Part shown: in pieces, positions 52,006-60,274 of the stretch | Position numbering within the stretch: position 1 is the stretch's first letter | How the letters are laid out: every line of letters starts with the position of its first letter | Assembly (NCBI RefSeq): GCF_013127955.1 | Contig: NZ_CP053435.1 | Location: 2,108,001 to 2,172,000, forward strand | Origin: Spirosoma taeanense | Lineage (GTDB): Bacteria > Bacteroidota > Bacteroidia > Cytophagales > Spirosomataceae | Direction: 5' to 3' | Length of the DNA stretch: 64,000 nucleotides | The notes under the pieces: generated by a model | What the model saw: the letters and a program-made list of their open reading frames with translations, nothing else | Told to the model about the DNA's origin: nothing | The model's database searches: none | Position numbers and translations under genes: made by a program

Positions 52006-52013
52006 TAGCTTTG
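52006..52013 (+). promoter_or_regulatory. candidate -7 box (TAGCTTTG) for the isomerase operon
   Basis: Exact TAnnTTTG match, 22 bp before the ATG at 52036. No strong -33 TTTG element was found at the right spacing. Confidence 0.55.
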
Positions 52014-52035
52014 TTTAATTTTTTATTGACTAAAT

Positions 52036-52923
52036 ATGAATAAGCTTGGAATGAATCTGTTCGCCTGGACAATGACAATGGACGAGCAACTGGTCGATAC
52101 GCTGTCATTTCTCAAGACGAGTGGGTTCGACTTCGTTGAAATTCCGGTCAGCGAGCCGAATATGAGTCAGCCAGACACCCGCAAATGGCAGCGGATCGGG
52201 CAGCAGCTCCGCGAACTGAATCTGAACGCGCAGGCCTGTGCTATCTGCGGACCGGAATACAATCTGATCAGCAGCGAAGAGGCCGTACGCCAGGCAGGTG
52301 TTACGTATCTGAAACAGATGGTAGACCACGCGCAGGCGCTGGGCGCAACGATCCTGATGGGACCGCTCTATGCCGGGTTTAAAACCTTCGAGGGACGCCC
52401 GGCTACAGAACAGGAGTGGGCCTGGTCGGTGGCGGGTATGCGGGAGGTGGCCGAGCACGCGCAGACGCGGGGGGTAATGCTGGCAATGGAATACCTGAAC
52501 CGCTTTGAAACGTACTTGCTCACCTGCACCGACGACCTTGTGCGTTACGTAACAGCTGTCGATCATCCCAACTGTGGGGCCGCGTTCGATACGTTCCATG
52601 CTAATCTGGAAGAAAAGAACGTAGCCGATGCAATTCGTCAGGTAGCGCCCTATCTGGTTCACGTTCAGATTTCCGAAAACGACCGCTCGACGCCCGGACA
52701 GGGCCATATTGACTTTGATACGGTGTTTGCTACGTTCGACGAAGTGGGTTACGACGGTCCGATTGCCATCGAAGCCTTCGGTCCCAATCCGCCCGAGCTG
52801 GCAGCCGCTACGCACATTTTCCGGCCCATGTTCAGCTCGCCCGAGCAACTGGCAACCGACGGGCTGGCTTTTATAAGGAGCGAGTTAGCGAAAGAGCGAA
52901 AGCGTGTCGCGCTTACGTCCTGA
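52036..52923 (+). CDS. sugar phosphate isomerase/epimerase family protein
   Basis: 295 residues. A xylose-isomerase-like TIM barrel (AP endonuclease 2 fold): SFLKTSGFDFVEIPVSEPN, ACAICGPEYNLIS, AMEYLNRFETYLLT with a metal-binding Glu, AAFDTFHANLEEKN, VHVQISENDRSTPGQGHIDF and PIAIEAFG. Related to D-tagatose/D-psicose 3-epimerases. It is first in the operon with a Gfo/Idh/MocA oxidoreductase and a ThuA-type lipoprotein. The C-terminal residues (SELAKERKR) come from heptad-repeat DNA. Confidence 0.9.
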   Translation: MNKLGMNLFAWTMTMDEQLVDTLSFLKTSGFDFVEIPVSEPNMSQPDTRKWQRIGQQLRELNLNAQACAICGPEYNLISSEEAVRQAGVTYLKQMVDHAQALGATILMGPLYAGFKTFEGRPATEQEWAWSVAGMREVAEHAQTRGVMLAMEYLNRFETYLLTCTDDLVRYVTAVDHPNCGAAFDTFHANLEEKNVADAIRQVAPYLVHVQISENDRSTPGQGHIDFDTVFATFDEVGYDGPIAIEAFGPNPPELAAATHIFRPMFSSPEQLATDGLAFIRSELAKERKRVALTS

Positions 52924-52962
52924 TCTGATCCACTCTTTCAATCATTCGCTCTTTCACTCTTT
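52878..52962. repeat. heptad inverted-repeat element 5
   Basis: Left arm 52878-52906 (GAGCGAGTTAGCGAAAGAGC and on) overlaps the isomerase 3' end. Right arm 52930-52962 (CACTCTTTCAATCATTCGCT and on) ends 3 bp before the next ATG. Confidence 0.8.
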
Positions 52963-52965
52963 ATT

Positions 52966-54078
52966 ATGATTAACATCGCCATCGTTGGCCTCGGATTCGG
53001 GGCTGAATTTATTCCAATCTACCAGCGCCATCCGCAAACCAATATGTACGCGATCTGCCAGCGTAACGTCGAGAATCTGAATAAAATCGGCGACGCGTTT
53101 GGCATCGAAAAACGCTATACGAACTACGACGAACTGCTGGCCGATCCGGCGGTGGATGCGGTGCATATCAACTCGCCCATCCCGAACCATGCCGAGCAAA
53201 GCCTGAAAGCCCTGCGGGCGGGTAAGCACGTCGCCTGCACGGTGCCCATGGCTACTACCGTTGAGGAGTGCATGGAGATCGTGAAAGCCTGCAAGGAATC
53301 GGGTAAGAAATACATGATGATGGAGACGGTAGTGTACAGCCGCGAGTTTCTGTTCGTAAAGGAACTGTATGAAACGGGCGAACTGGGTAAGGTGCAGTTT
53401 CTGAAAGCCAGTCACCAGCAGGACATGGACGGCTGGCCCGATTACTGGCCCGGTCTGCCCCCGATGCACTACGCGACGCACTGCGTAGGACCGGTAGCGG
53501 GCCTGCTCAAACTGGAGGCCGAGTATGTGTCGTGCTTCGGTTCGGGTACGATTCGTGAAGAATTGGCTAAGATTCACAACTCGCCGTTCGCGGTCGAGTC
53601 GGCGCACATCAAGTTCAAGAACAGCGATCTGGCGGCTTATGTCTACCGGTCACTATTCGACGTAGCGCGACAGTACCGCGAAAGTTTTGAGGTGTATGGC
53701 GACAAAAAATCGTTCGAGTGGCAACTGATCGAGGATGAGCAGCCGGTTATTCATACGGCGAAGAAGCCCGAGCCGGAAATTCCGGAAAAGGTAACCGTAC
53801 CGGATTACGCCCGTCTGCTGCCCGAAGTAGTTCAGCGCTTTACGACCAGGGGCGTGTACGACGCCGATGAGCAGCAGCACCTGTCGTTTACGCAGGGTGG
53901 TGGTCATGGCGGTTCGCACCCGCACATGGTACACGAATTTGTATCGGCCATTGTTGAAGACCGCGACCCGTTCCCCAACGCGGCTCAGTCGGCCAACTGG
54001 ACGAGCGTTGGGATTCTGGCGCACGAGTCGGCCCTGCGGGGCGGGGAGATTATCAAGCTGCCTAACTTTACTATATAG
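52966..54078 (+). CDS. Gfo/Idh/MocA family oxidoreductase
   Basis: 370 residues. The N-terminal Rossmann domain (IAIVGLGFGAEFIPIYQRH, AVHINSPIPNHAEQSLKALR) binds NAD(P). The usual EKP motif is replaced by CTVPMATT. The C-terminal sheet domain holds the substrate-binding part (CVGPVAGLLKLEAEYVSCFG, GGHGGSHPHMVHEFV). It likely oxidises or epimerises a sugar or cyclitol. Cytoplasmic. It follows the isomerase with 42 bp between them and precedes the ThuA-type gene by 45 bp. Confidence 0.92.
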   Translation: MINIAIVGLGFGAEFIPIYQRHPQTNMYAICQRNVENLNKIGDAFGIEKRYTNYDELLADPAVDAVHINSPIPNHAEQSLKALRAGKHVACTVPMATTVEECMEIVKACKESGKKYMMMETVVYSREFLFVKELYETGELGKVQFLKASHQQDMDGWPDYWPGLPPMHYATHCVGPVAGLLKLEAEYVSCFGSGTIREELAKIHNSPFAVESAHIKFKNSDLAAYVYRSLFDVARQYRESFEVYGDKKSFEWQLIEDEQPVIHTAKKPEPEIPEKVTVPDYARLLPEVVQRFTTRGVYDADEQQHLSFTQGGGHGGSHPHMVHEFVSAIVEDRDPFPNAAQSANWTSVGILAHESALRGGEIIKLPNFTI

Positions 54079-54123
54079 CGCTGGTAGAGCAGGTAGTTGA
54101 TTTACCGAAATGCTAACACAATC

Positions 54124-57100
54124 ATGAAAAAACTCATCACCGCCCTCGGGCTGGTTGCCATTCTCACCCAATGTGTGCGCCAGTCGGGTACGCAGACCGC
54201 CGTTCGGTCGGGGCGTAATTCGGAGGCTATAAACGCCCGTCGAACCGAGATTCTGTTCCTGGGCGATAATGGTCACCATAAGCCCAGTGAACGGGTGCCC
54301 CAGCTAATGGCCGCCTTAGGCAATAAAGGAATCAATATTACCTATACCGACCGGCTGGAAGACCTGAACCTCGACAACTTGAACAAGTACGACGGGCTGC
54401 TGATCTTTGCCAACTGGGACAGCATTCCAAAGCCGCAGGAAAAAGCCCTCCTGGACTACGTTGCCTCGGGCAAGGGACTGATTCCGGTTCACTGCGCGTC
54501 ATATTGTTTCCGCAACTCGCCCGAATACGTCGATAAAGTCGTTGGCGGCCAGTTCTGGCGGCACCGGATGGATACCATCCAGACCCGCTTTACGCAACCG
54601 AACAGCGCCCTGACGGCGGGTCTGGAGTCGTTTAAAGCCTACGACGAAACCTATCTGCACAGCCACCTGCAGGCCGACAACAACGTGCTGGCCGTTCGCC
54701 CGATTAAAGCCGATCAGGCCAAGGACAAGCCGGGTCAGGCCGAAGAGCCTTACACCTGGACCCGCCAGTACGGCAAAGGACGGGTGTTTTATACGGCCTA
54801 TGGCCACGACGAACGGACCTGGAGCCAGCCCGGCTTTCAGCAACTGCTCGAACGGGGGATTCTGTGGGCCGTTGGCGATCAGGTGAAAAAACTGCACGAC
54901 GATCTGAAGCCGCAGCCGTTTGCCTATCATGAGGCCAAACTGCCTAACTACGAAAAGCGCCCCGGTCCGCAGTTGCAGCAGGAGCCGCTTTCGCCGGAAG
55001 AGTCGATGAAGCACATTCAGGTGCCGGTCGACTTTACGCTCGATCTGTTTGCGCACGAGCCGAACGTCATGCACCCCATTGCGCTGGCGTGGGATGAACG
55101 CGGCCGTCTGTATGCCCTCATCACCAAGGACTATCCGAATGAACGTAAACCCGAAGGCGGGTCGGACTACATCGTCATCTGCGAAGACACCAATAAGGAT
55201 GGCAAGGCCGACAAGTTTACCAACTTCGCCGAAGGGCTGAGCATTCCAACCGGAATGGTATTCGCCAATGGTGGGCTCTATGTTTCGCAGGCTCCGCACA
55301 TGCTGTTTCTGCAGGACACGAACGGCGACGACAAAGCCGACGTAAAGAAGATTGTCTTTACGGGCTTTGGTACCTACGATACACACGCCGGTCCGAGCAA
55401 CCTGCACTACGGTTTCGATAACTGGATCTGGGGCAGCGTTGGCTATGCCGGTTTTAAAGGAAAAATAGGTGCCGACAGTCTGAAGTTTGGCCAGGGCTTT
55501 TTCCGGTTTAAGCCCGATGGCTCGAGACTGGAGTACGTAACGAGCACTTCGAACAACACCTGGGGGCTGGCTTTCAACGAAACCGGCGATGTGTTCGGCA
55601 GCACGGCTAACAACTCGCATGGCTGGTATATGGCTATTCCGAGCCGGTATTTCCAGAGCGGGGCGCACCTGCGCGAAAACGGCAGCCGCAGCACCGATAC
55701 GCATAAGGACATGAAACCCATTACGCCCCAGGTTCGGCAGGTTGACGTGTTCGGAGGCTTTACGGCCGCGGCAGGCCACAACCTGTATACAGCCCGCGCT
55801 TTCCCGAAAAATTACTGGAACAAAGTTGCCTTCGTTTCGGAGCCGACCGGGCATATTCTGCACCAGAACGTCATGCAGAAACAAGGTACCGATTTCCAGG
55901 ATGCCGAAGGCGCGGGTGTTGGTTTCAACCTGATGGCCGGAGCCGATGAGTGGTTTGCACCCGTATTTGCCGAAGTAGGCCCGGATGGAGCCGTATGGGT
56001 CGTGGACTGGTACAGCTTTATCATCCAGCATAACCCGACGCCACAGGGTGCTACCAATGGCTCAGGGAATGCCTATGAAACGCCCCTGCGCGACTTTACG
56101 CACGGACGGATCTACCGCGTTGGCTATAAGAACGCACCGAGTTACACGCCCATGACGCTGAGCAAAGACCGCCCGGCCGAACTGGTCGCAGCTTTGAAAA
56201 ACAACAACATGTTCTGGCGGACAACCGCCCAGCGCCTACTGATCGAACGGAACAACAAGGACGTTGTGCCCCAGTTGATTGAGTTGGTCAAGGATCAGTC
56301 GGTGGATGAGATTGGTATCAATCCGGCGGCTATCCATGCGCTATGGACCCTTCAGGGGCTGGACCCGCAAATGACTTCGCTATCGAACGAGGTTGTCGCG
56401 TCGGCTCTGAAACATCCCTGCCCGGGCGTTCGGAAAACAATCGTGCAGGTCCTACCCCGGAATCCGGAAACGGCTGCTACGTTGCTTCGGGCCGACATGC
56501 TGAACGACAAAGAACCGCTGGTTGTCCTGAATACCCTGCTGGCCTTTTCGGAGATGCCGCAGAGTCCGGCGGTGCAGAAAGCCGTTCTGGCCCGGTTGGA
56601 TAAATCGTCTGAGGTGAACGACCGCTGGATGCCCGACGCCTTTGCCGTTGTGCTGAACAGCAATAACGGACAACTCATGAAGGCGTATCTGCGTCAGTCA
56701 GTGATGAACGCACCCGCCCGCCCGGCTCAACCGACCCCTTCTGAGCCGATGAACCACCAGGGCCATACGGGCATGAAGCAAAGCGGAGGGCCTAACCCGC
56801 CGATGCCCCGGGCGCAGAGCACGGGCACCGATGACCCAACGAAACCCGACCTGCTGGTGGCTGCCATCCGGACGGACCCGGCTTCGCCCGCCGTCCGGGA
56901 AGGCGCCAAAATCTTCGTTGACGTAACGAACGCCGGCGGTGTGGCTATTCCGGCCGGAACGCCCATCCCGCTATCGGTGCAGATTGAAGGTCCGGCCGGC
57001 GTGTCCGACAAGGCGAAGATCAATTATGTGAGCGTAACCCATACTGCCGGTATCAAGCCCGGTGAGACGGTCACGATCAGCAAAGGCAACAACGGTCCCT

Positions 57101-57936
57101 GGAGTACCGATTTTGGGGTGATGTTCGAGCGAGCGGGACAGTACACCGTGACGGTGATGCTCGACCGGGACAACATAATTGCCGAGGGGAATGAGCAGAA
57201 TAACAACGCTACCCATCCGCTTACATACCGATCTCCGCAGAGTCTTAGTGCCTACGTGCTCGAACGGGCCATCCGCAGCTATGCCTCCACCGCGCCGATT
57301 GATTCGGTCGTGGCGCTGCTTCGTAAAACGCAGACAATGGACGCAGCCCAGAGCGCGGCTATCGTTAAGGGGGTTGCTGAAGGCTGGAACCTCAAACAGA
57401 AAGCTACCCTCGGCGAGGCTGACAAAACGTTTCTGGCTAGACTGGGCGGTAGCGTGTCGCCTGACAATCGGGAGCGGCTCAACCGGCTTTACGAAGCCTG
57501 GGGCATTACGAAAGAAGAGCCTGCCGACCCGAATGTAGAGGTTGTCCGGCTGAAGACGGTTCGCGAAGAGATGCGGTATGATAAGAAAGAGTTTACCGTA
57601 ACGGCGGGTAAGCAAATCGAGCTAGTGCTCGAAAACCCCGACGCGATGCAGCACAACGTGGTGATTGGCAAACCGAAAAGCATGGACGCGATTGGCGCAG
57701 CCGCCGACAAACTCATTACGGCCAAAGACGGTGCTGAGAAAAGCTACGTACCCAGCATTCCGCAGGTTATCGCGGCTACGCCCCTGGTCAACCCCGATCA
57801 GACGTACCGGCTTAAGTTTACAGCGCCGGCAGCACCAGGTGACTATCCGTTCGTGTGTACGTTCCCGGGTCACTGGCGAATCATGAACGGCGTCATGAAA
57901 GTCGTGGCAAATCGGCCTGTTACGGTCAGTAAATAA
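54124..57936 (+). CDS. multidomain ThuA / PVC-propeller / HEAT / CARDB / cupredoxin lipoprotein
   Basis: 1270 residues from the ATG at 54124. The hydrophobic leader ends in LTQC, a lipobox-like site. Domains by rough residue: ThuA (40-252; FLGDNGHHKPSERVPQLMAA, HCASYCFRNSPEYVDKVVGG, GKGRVFYTAYGHD), PVC-type beta-propeller (299-668; YEKRPGPQLQQEPLSPEES precedes it, then GFDNWIWGSVGYAGFKG), HEAT-like repeats (685-858), CARDB (908-1035; DLLVAAIRTDPASP), a short helical part, and a C-terminal cupredoxin (1156-1270) with copper ligands in MQHNVV, FVCTFPGHW and a Met near the end. No CxxCH heme site was found. Envelope-bound, probably sugar oxidation or binding. Confidence 0.9.
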   Translation: MKKLITALGLVAILTQCVRQSGTQTAVRSGRNSEAINARRTEILFLGDNGHHKPSERVPQLMAALGNKGINITYTDRLEDLNLDNLNKYDGLLIFANWDSIPKPQEKALLDYVASGKGLIPVHCASYCFRNSPEYVDKVVGGQFWRHRMDTIQTRFTQPNSALTAGLESFKAYDETYLHSHLQADNNVLAVRPIKADQAKDKPGQAEEPYTWTRQYGKGRVFYTAYGHDERTWSQPGFQQLLERGILWAVGDQVKKLHDDLKPQPFAYHEAKLPNYEKRPGPQLQQEPLSPEESMKHIQVPVDFTLDLFAHEPNVMHPIALAWDERGRLYALITKDYPNERKPEGGSDYIVICEDTNKDGKADKFTNFAEGLSIPTGMVFANGGLYVSQAPHMLFLQDTNGDDKADVKKIVFTGFGTYDTHAGPSNLHYGFDNWIWGSVGYAGFKGKIGADSLKFGQGFFRFKPDGSRLEYVTSTSNNTWGLAFNETGDVFGSTANNSHGWYMAIPSRYFQSGAHLRENGSRSTDTHKDMKPITPQVRQVDVFGGFTAAAGHNLYTARAFPKNYWNKVAFVSEPTGHILHQNVMQKQGTDFQDAEGAGVGFNLMAGADEWFAPVFAEVGPDGAVWVVDWYSFIIQHNPTPQGATNGSGNAYETPLRDFTHGRIYRVGYKNAPSYTPMTLSKDRPAELVAALKNNNMFWRTTAQRLLIERNNKDVVPQLIELVKDQSVDEIGINPAAIHALWTLQGLDPQMTSLSNEVVASALKHPCPGVRKTIVQVLPRNPETAATLLRADMLNDKEPLVVLNTLLAFSEMPQSPAVQKAVLARLDKSSEVNDRWMPDAFAVVLNSNNGQLMKAYLRQSVMNAPARPAQPTPSEPMNHQGHTGMKQSGGPNPPMPRAQSTGTDDPTKPDLLVAAIRTDPASPAVREGAKIFVDVTNAGGVAIPAGTPIPLSVQIEGPAGVSDKAKINYVSVTHTAGIKPGETVTISKGNNGPWSTDFGVMFERAGQYTVTVMLDRDNIIAEGNEQNNNATHPLTYRSPQSLSAYVLERAIRSYASTAPIDSVVALLRKTQTMDAAQSAAIVKGVAEGWNLKQKATLGEADKTFLARLGGSVSPDNRERLNRLYEAWGITKEEPADPNVEVVRLKTVREEMRYDKKEFTVTAGKQIELVLENPDAMQHNVVIGKPKSMDAIGAAADKLITAKDGAEKSYVPSIPQVIAATPLVNPDQTYRLKFTAPAAPGDYPFVCTFPGHWRIMNGVMKVVANRPVTVSK

Positions 57937-57962
57937 GTATTGGAATAGTAGTCAAAAAAAGA

Positions 57963-57988
57963 AGGAGCCGGCACTGTTGCCGGCTCCT
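57963..57988 (+). terminator. terminator of the sugar operon
   Basis: 11-bp perfect stem (57963-57973 with 57978-57988), 4-nt loop, then CTTGTTTGTTG. It lies 26 bp past the last gene of the operon. Confidence 0.8.
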
Positions 57989-58020
57989 CTTGTTTGTTGT
58001 GAAGGTGAGATTTTTAATGC

Positions 58021-58956
58021 TTAGGCCGTTTGCTTCTGGAGAACGGCTTCTGTCTGAGTCGATGCCGGTAATAAAGACGTAGGGGGAATCTGGATGATAA
58101 ATTCGCTGCCCTGGCCGAGTTCACTTTTTACCCAGATGCTCCAGTTGTGGGCCTGGACAATGCGCTGCACATAACTAAGACCCAGACCAAACCCTTTCAC
58201 ACTTGGCTGATTGCGGTCGTGAACCCGGAAAAACGGCTGAAAAATCTTGGGCATCAGATTCGGCGCAATGCCCACGCCCCGGTCGCGAACCGTAATGGTA
58301 AGTCCATCGCTGCTCGTCTTTGTCTGAACGGTGATTTCAGGCTCGTCGGCACTGTATTTAATGGCGTTATCGAGCAGATTGTACAGCACATTGGTCAGAT
58401 GCAGCCGGTCGGCCAGCAGGTGCGGATCGGCCCCAAGCAGGTTCAGATGCAGGTAGGAGCCGTGCCGATCAGCGATGGAGCGGAGCAGATGATGGATGCG
58501 AACGGGTTCCGGGTTCAGAATGAGCGTGTTCCGGTCGGCGCGGGCCAGCGTCAGCATAGTTTCGACCTGATGCTGCAGCCGTTCGGTCTCTTCCCGAATG
58601 ATGCGGATGTATTTCTCCGTGCGTTCGGGCTGGTTGCGGGCTATGGGCGAATCCAGAATATCGGCCGCCATCCGGATGGCGGTGATGGGCGTCTGAAACT
58701 CATGCACGATTGAGTGCAGCACCTCAGTTTGTACGACCGATTTCTGACGCTTACGTAACAAGCGCCACAGCGCATACCCCAGCAAGACCTGCGACGACAA
58801 CGCCAGGGCAAAGAGCGTGAGCCAGCGCAACGACGTTGTGGTCATTGGTACGGTTTCGGAGAGCGACGACCAGTTCCCGTAGATCAGGATGGCTGTTACT
58901 GCAGATAGTAGCAGTGCGATGGTAAAGAGCGAAAAAGCGTTTGAACGGTAGAGCAT
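58021..58956 (-). CDS. orphan sensor histidine kinase
   Basis: 311 residues. Two membrane helices (~9-26 and ~44-64) with a short periplasmic loop, then HisKA with phospho-acceptor His85 (SIVHEFQTPITAI), the N box LLDNAIKYS, G1 DRGVGIAPN, F box FQPFFRV and G2 GFGLGLSYV. HEFQTP replaces the common HELRTP. No response regulator is adjacent. The receiver-only protein at 12136 is the only visible receiver in the window, and a partnership is pure speculation. Confidence 0.9.
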   Translation of the reverse strand: MLYRSNAFSLFTIALLLSAVTAILIYGNWSSLSETVPMTTTSLRWLTLFALALSSQVLLGYALWRLLRKRQKSVVQTEVLHSIVHEFQTPITAIRMAADILDSPIARNQPERTEKYIRIIREETERLQHQVETMLTLARADRNTLILNPEPVRIHHLLRSIADRHGSYLHLNLLGADPHLLADRLHLTNVLYNLLDNAIKYSADEPEITVQTKTSSDGLTITVRDRGVGIAPNLMPKIFQPFFRVHDRNQPSVKGFGLGLSYVQRIVQAHNWSIWVKSELGQGSEFIIQIPPTSLLPASTQTEAVLQKQTA

Positions 58957-59084
58957 CTCGCCATTGTCTATGGGTTAATGAAGGCAATGCTAATGAGTTA
59001 ACCAGGCAGGTGATTAATTTGTACTGCCAAATAACGTTAGGTAAAAGTGATAATAAAATTAACAAAAAACAAAATTCGTAAACA

Positions 59085-59112
59085 AATTTGCCCGCAAAAA
59101 AGCGGGCAAATT
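59085..59112 (-). terminator. terminator of the Lys-rich protein gene
   Basis: 11-bp perfect stem (59085-59095 with 59102-59112), A6 loop, followed on the minus strand by TGTTTACG. It lies 22 bp past the stop at 59134. Confidence 0.65.
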
Positions 59113-59133
59113 ATAATGTGGTAACAATCTCGC

Positions 59134-59604
59134 TCAATTATCGCTAGTCGGCGTTTCGGTGGGAGCGGGCGTCGTAGCAGATTGGGAACGGGATGTTCGG
59201 CTGCGGGGAGTGGCTGCGGGTTTAGCCGGAGCCGATTTCGTCTGGGAAGCGCGGGGGGCTGGTGTGGTTGTCGGCACGTCGGTAAGTGTGCTGCCTGCGG
59301 TAAGCGTTGAGTTCCGCTGATTCAGGGCACGCTTCGCATTCTTGGCCGCTTTGGCTGCATTCTTTTCGGCCTTCTTAGCCTGTTTTTTGGCTTTCTTTTC
59401 GGTCGATTTATCGGGCTTGGCCTGCTTCTTGGCAGGTTTGTCCATGAGTTTAGTGAGCTTCCTTGCCAGTTTATCGGCCGACTTTTCGATGGACTTCTTA
59501 ATTTTTTTGGTGGCGATACTCGCTACGCCCAGCTGCGCTTCAATCGACGTAACGATGTTGGCTGCCAGCGACTTTCGTTTGGTTTTTGTGCTCTTGCTTG
59601 CCAT
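59134..59604 (-). CDS. Lys/Ala-rich basic protein, histone H1-like
   Basis: 156 residues. The N-terminal ~45 residues are a short helical part (NIVTSIEAQLGVASIATKKI). Next comes a strongly basic Lys/Ala run (KKAKKQAKKAEKNAAKAAKN). The Thr/Pro/Ser-rich tail (TPAPRASQTKSAPAKPAATP) is disordered. Composition and layout resemble bacterial H1-like DNA-binding proteins. A nucleoid role is likely but rests on composition only. No signal peptide. It has its own terminator. Confidence 0.65.
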   Translation of the reverse strand: MASKSTKTKRKSLAANIVTSIEAQLGVASIATKKIKKSIEKSADKLARKLTKLMDKPAKKQAKPDKSTEKKAKKQAKKAEKNAAKAAKNAKRALNQRNSTLTAGSTLTDVPTTTPAPRASQTKSAPAKPAATPRSRTSRSQSATTPAPTETPTSDN

Positions 59605-59678
59605 TGGTTTGGTTAGAAAAATTCTACAAATGAATACGAAATTTTAAGGATGCTCAAAATTTCAATATTAAGTTTTGC

Positions 59679-60209
59679 TTACAGCTTCTGCAGGAAATCC
59701 CAGCAGATGATCCCCGCTGTAACGGCAATATTGAGCGAGTGTTTTGTACCAAATTGCGGCACTTCCAGCACCAGATCGGCCGCTTCAACAACCGGCTCCT
59801 GAACGCCGGTTACCTCGTTACCGAACACAAAAGCGTACCGTTTGTTTAGGTCGGGCCGAAAATCGGTCAAGGAGGTGCTGCCTTCGGCCTGTTCGACAGC
59901 CGCCACCACCCAGCCTTCGGCCTGGAGTTTTTTGACCAGCGCGGCTGCGCTGGTAACATGTTCCCAGACCACCGACTCGGTAGCGCCAAGGGCCGTTTTG
60001 GTGATGTCGCGGTGGGGAGGCTGGCCCGTAATGCCGCAGAGAAAAATTTTCTCGGCCCGGAAGGCGTCGGCCGTCCTGAACACCGACCCGACGTTGTTCA
60101 AACTGCGGATGTCGTCCAGAATCAGACAAAACGGAAATTTAGGGGCTAGTTTAAAATCATCGATAGACAGGCGGTTAAGCTCATCCAGAGAAAGTTTACG
60201 GGGTGTCAT
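59679..60209 (-). CDS. TrmH family RNA 2'-O-methyltransferase
   Basis: 176 residues. The SpoU/TrmH knot domain is complete: ILDDIRSLNNVGSVFRTADA (motif 1), AFVFGNEVTGVQEPVVEAAD (motif 2) and VPQFGTKHSLNIAVTAGI (motif 3). No N-terminal RNA-binding extension, so it is the short type. It methylates ribose in tRNA or rRNA with S-adenosylmethionine; the exact site is not known. It is divergent neither from nor clearly co-transcribed with its neighbours. Confidence 0.9.
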   Translation of the reverse strand: MTPRKLSLDELNRLSIDDFKLAPKFPFCLILDDIRSLNNVGSVFRTADAFRAEKIFLCGITGQPPHRDITKTALGATESVVWEHVTSAAALVKKLQAEGWVVAAVEQAEGSTSLTDFRPDLNKRYAFVFGNEVTGVQEPVVEAADLVLEVPQFGTKHSLNIAVTAGIICWDFLQKL

Positions 60210-60274
60210 GTGCGGGTATACTATAGCGTAAGGGCAAAACTAATAACCAGACTGCCAATTGCCCATTCACCGAT

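Noticed and set aside
54499..56031. 510-codon minus-strand open frame inside the ThuA gene
   Set aside because: Antisense shadow; the plus-strand protein has full domain matches throughout.
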